The translations under genes were made by a program, and so were the position numbers. A stretch of 30,885 nucleotides of DNA from JADKCL01 sp031424495 (GTDB lineage: Bacteria > Bacteroidota > Bacteroidia > J057 > JADKCL01): the NCBI GenBank assembly GCA_031424495.1, contig JANPHP010000090.1, forward strand, positions 1 to 30,885, written 5' to 3'. The notes under the pieces are model-generated. The model made no database searches. It saw only the letters and a program-made list of their open reading frames with translations, and was not told the DNA's origin. Positions 29,842-30,885 of the stretch are shown piece by piece; positions within the stretch are counted from its first letter, which is position 1, and every line of letters starts with the position of its first letter.

Positions 29842-30204
29842 TCAGCCTTTGAAGTCTTCGTAAAAGCAGGTGCGGCATCTCGGCTCGTAGGTGTCTTTTT
29901 CGCCGAGTAGCACTTGCGCATCGATGGCGGCTTTGCGGAATGAATAGTTTGCGAGGCTTCCACACTTTTGGCAGATGGCATGCACTTTAGTGACGAATGC
30001 GGCAATGGCGAGGAGCGCTGGAATGGGGCCAAAGGGCTTGTCCTTGTAGCCCATGTCCAAGCCGGCCACGATTACACGCACGCCATTGTTGGCGAGTTGG
30101 CGCGCGACATCGACGATGCCTTGGTCAAAAAACTGCGCCTCGTCGATGCCCACGACTTTGATCCCGTGGGTGAACAACAATATCTGTTGCGAACTCGTGA
30201 CGGC
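29842..30204 (-). pseudogene. tdk: Thymidine kinase lacking its N-terminal ATP-binding part
   Basis: About 120 residues clearly homologous to the C-terminal two thirds of type II thymidine kinase: VTSSQQILLF, VVGIDEAQFFD (Walker B-like), ARQLANNGVRVIVAGLDMGYKDKPFGPIP, FVTKVHAICQKCG, YSFRK (thymidine lasso region), and the zinc-binding CxxC pairs CQKC and CRTC. The usual first ~70 residues, including the P-loop GSMFSGKT and the DxRYS segment, are absent in all three frames. The frame instead runs upstream into the tail of another gene, whose stop is at 30259-30261. Only TTG codons could serve as starts. A short RFS...D-like stretch in another frame hints at a frameshift too. It is either a real pseudogene (5' deletion) or an assembly join. 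Confidence 0.75.
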
Positions 30205-30258
30205 AATGATGCCTCGGAATCTCCTATAGAACTTATTGAAAAACGTTTCCTTGGCGAC

Positions 30259-30885
30259 TCACCGCTTAATCTGCAGCAAAACCAAACTCCGATCCAAAGC
30301 TTCATAATTCACCGCACCCGCACCCGTCCCGTAGTTTCCGCCTTGCATGACCAGGCGGTAGGTGTAGGTGCCTGGCGCCAAAGTCAAATCTGGAAAGATG
30401 ATCGGCACCGTCATATTGCCCGTGCCCATATTGTAGGGTGCGCTCACTGGCAAGCCTGACCCGATGGAAGATTCTGTGCGCCATACATTTATTGAATTGC
30501 TCACAAAGCCATCGTTGCTGCGTTGCAACCAAATCTGGAAGCGGTTGGAGTTGGGCAATGTGGCGGTGCTGGTCGTGCGAATGGCCACTGTACCCATGAC
30601 CAGAACGCCGCTATTGTTGACGCCGCTGCCATCGGTGATGGTGATCGATTGCGTGGTGCCGTCGATGATGCAGGCACTCGCGACATCATTGAAGGTCACC
30701 AATGGCTGCGAGGTGCTGCGTGCTGTGGTGCCGCCGATGTTGGTGGGCAAGCCCAATGAAGTGGCCAATACAGGTCCGCCCGGCACGGGTGATACCACGT
30801 TGGTGGTGCAGGCAATCGCATTTCCTTTCAATTCTTGGTTCACGAAATCACCCGTAAACAGGATCGTGCCGGCAGCGCCGAGCCG
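30259..30885 (-). CDS. Unrecognised beta-rich protein, C-terminal part (runs off window)
   Basis: The frame is open to the window edge, so only the last ~208 residues are seen. The composition is rich in Thr, Ser, Gly, Asn, Val and Ile with little Lys or Cys, typical of extracellular or fibre-like beta proteins: VSPVPGGPVLATSLGLP, ITITDGSGVNNSGVLVMGTVAI, NRFQIWLQRSNDGFVSNSINVWR, LTLAPGTYTYRLVMQGGNYG, YEALDRSLVLLQIKR. The end has no T9SS sorting motif. I do not recognise the family. Predicted fold is one or more beta-sandwiches, perhaps a surface or structural (fibre-like) protein. It directly abuts the tdk remnant on the same strand, with its stop only about 55 bp before the recognisable kinase sequence. 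The true start lies beyond the window. Confidence 0.6.
   Translation of the reverse strand, partial: RLGAAGTILFTGDFVNQELKGNAIACTTNVVSPVPGGPVLATSLGLPTNIGGTTARSTSQPLVTFNDVASACIIDGTTQSITITDGSGVNNSGVLVMGTVAIRTTSTATLPNSNRFQIWLQRSNDGFVSNSINVWRTESSIGSGLPVSAPYNMGTGNMTVPIIFPDLTLAPGTYTYRLVMQGGNYGTGAGAVNYEALDRSLVLLQIKR

Overview
The window looks like chromosomal DNA of a member of the Bacteroidota. The evidence is a type IX secretion (T9SS) C-terminal sorting domain on the first gene, a fused CcoN-CcoO oxidase subunit in a Bacteroidota-style cco cluster, near absence of Shine-Dalgarno sequences, and several promoters of the TTG/TAnnTTTG type used by the Bacteroidota sigma factor. Base composition is roughly half GC. 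No rRNA, tRNA, CRISPR array, transposase, integrase or prophage was seen. The window appears to be mostly core genome, with a few lineage-specific genes.

Layout. (1) 180-1895: a secreted PL1-type pectate lyase-like protein with a T9SS tail, followed by about 670 bp without a convincing gene. (2) 2569-12504: a microaerobic respiration block on the plus strand. It holds a tandem universal stress protein, the copper P-type ATPase CcoI, CcoS, fused CcoNO, CcoQ, a mono-heme CcoP, CcoG, CcoH and a SafE/TauE-like membrane protein. Two near-identical palindromes (GC[A/G]TGAC-N4-GTCATG) lie upstream of the stress protein and of ccoNO, which suggests a shared CRP/FNR-type regulator. (3) 12437-14833: a minus-strand unknown protein whose 3' end overlaps the SafE-like gene, a divergent group III truncated haemoglobin, a promoter followed by 350 bp without an obvious gene, and an unknown protein. 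(4) 14948-19707: a CNNM/CorC-type membrane protein, a TetR-like regulator, an exported low-complexity protein, a strong terminator and an ABC1/UbiB-family kinase. (5) 19965-21501: a small exported Cys/Ala-rich repeat protein and a sugar-nucleotidyltransferase with a left-handed beta-helix tail. (6) 21609-25164, minus strand: an envelope-anchored TPR-CHAT protease whose gene overlaps a 203-residue unknown partner gene; a bidirectional terminator follows. (7) 25247-28857: a nitronate monooxygenase-like flavoenzyme, a DUF952 protein, an OsmC-like protein, a BtpA-family protein and a two-domain exported protein. (8) 28982-30885, minus strand: a NodB-type deacetylase, a thymidine kinase lacking its ATP-binding N-terminus, and the 3' part of an unrecognised beta-rich protein running off the window.

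How the genes work together. The oxidase block is one functional unit: CcoI supplies copper, CcoS, CcoG and CcoH assemble the complex, CcoNO/Q/P are the enzyme, and the last gene probably helps with copper handling. The truncated haemoglobin fits the same low-oxygen theme but is not linked in an operon. The most interesting candidates for new biology are the TPR-CHAT/203-aa gene pair, the shared palindrome in the oxidase region, a recurrent -7 promoter box placed only 3-4 bases before start codons (predicted leaderless mRNAs), the heptanucleotide repeat array that forms the ccoS leader, and the decapitated tdk gene.
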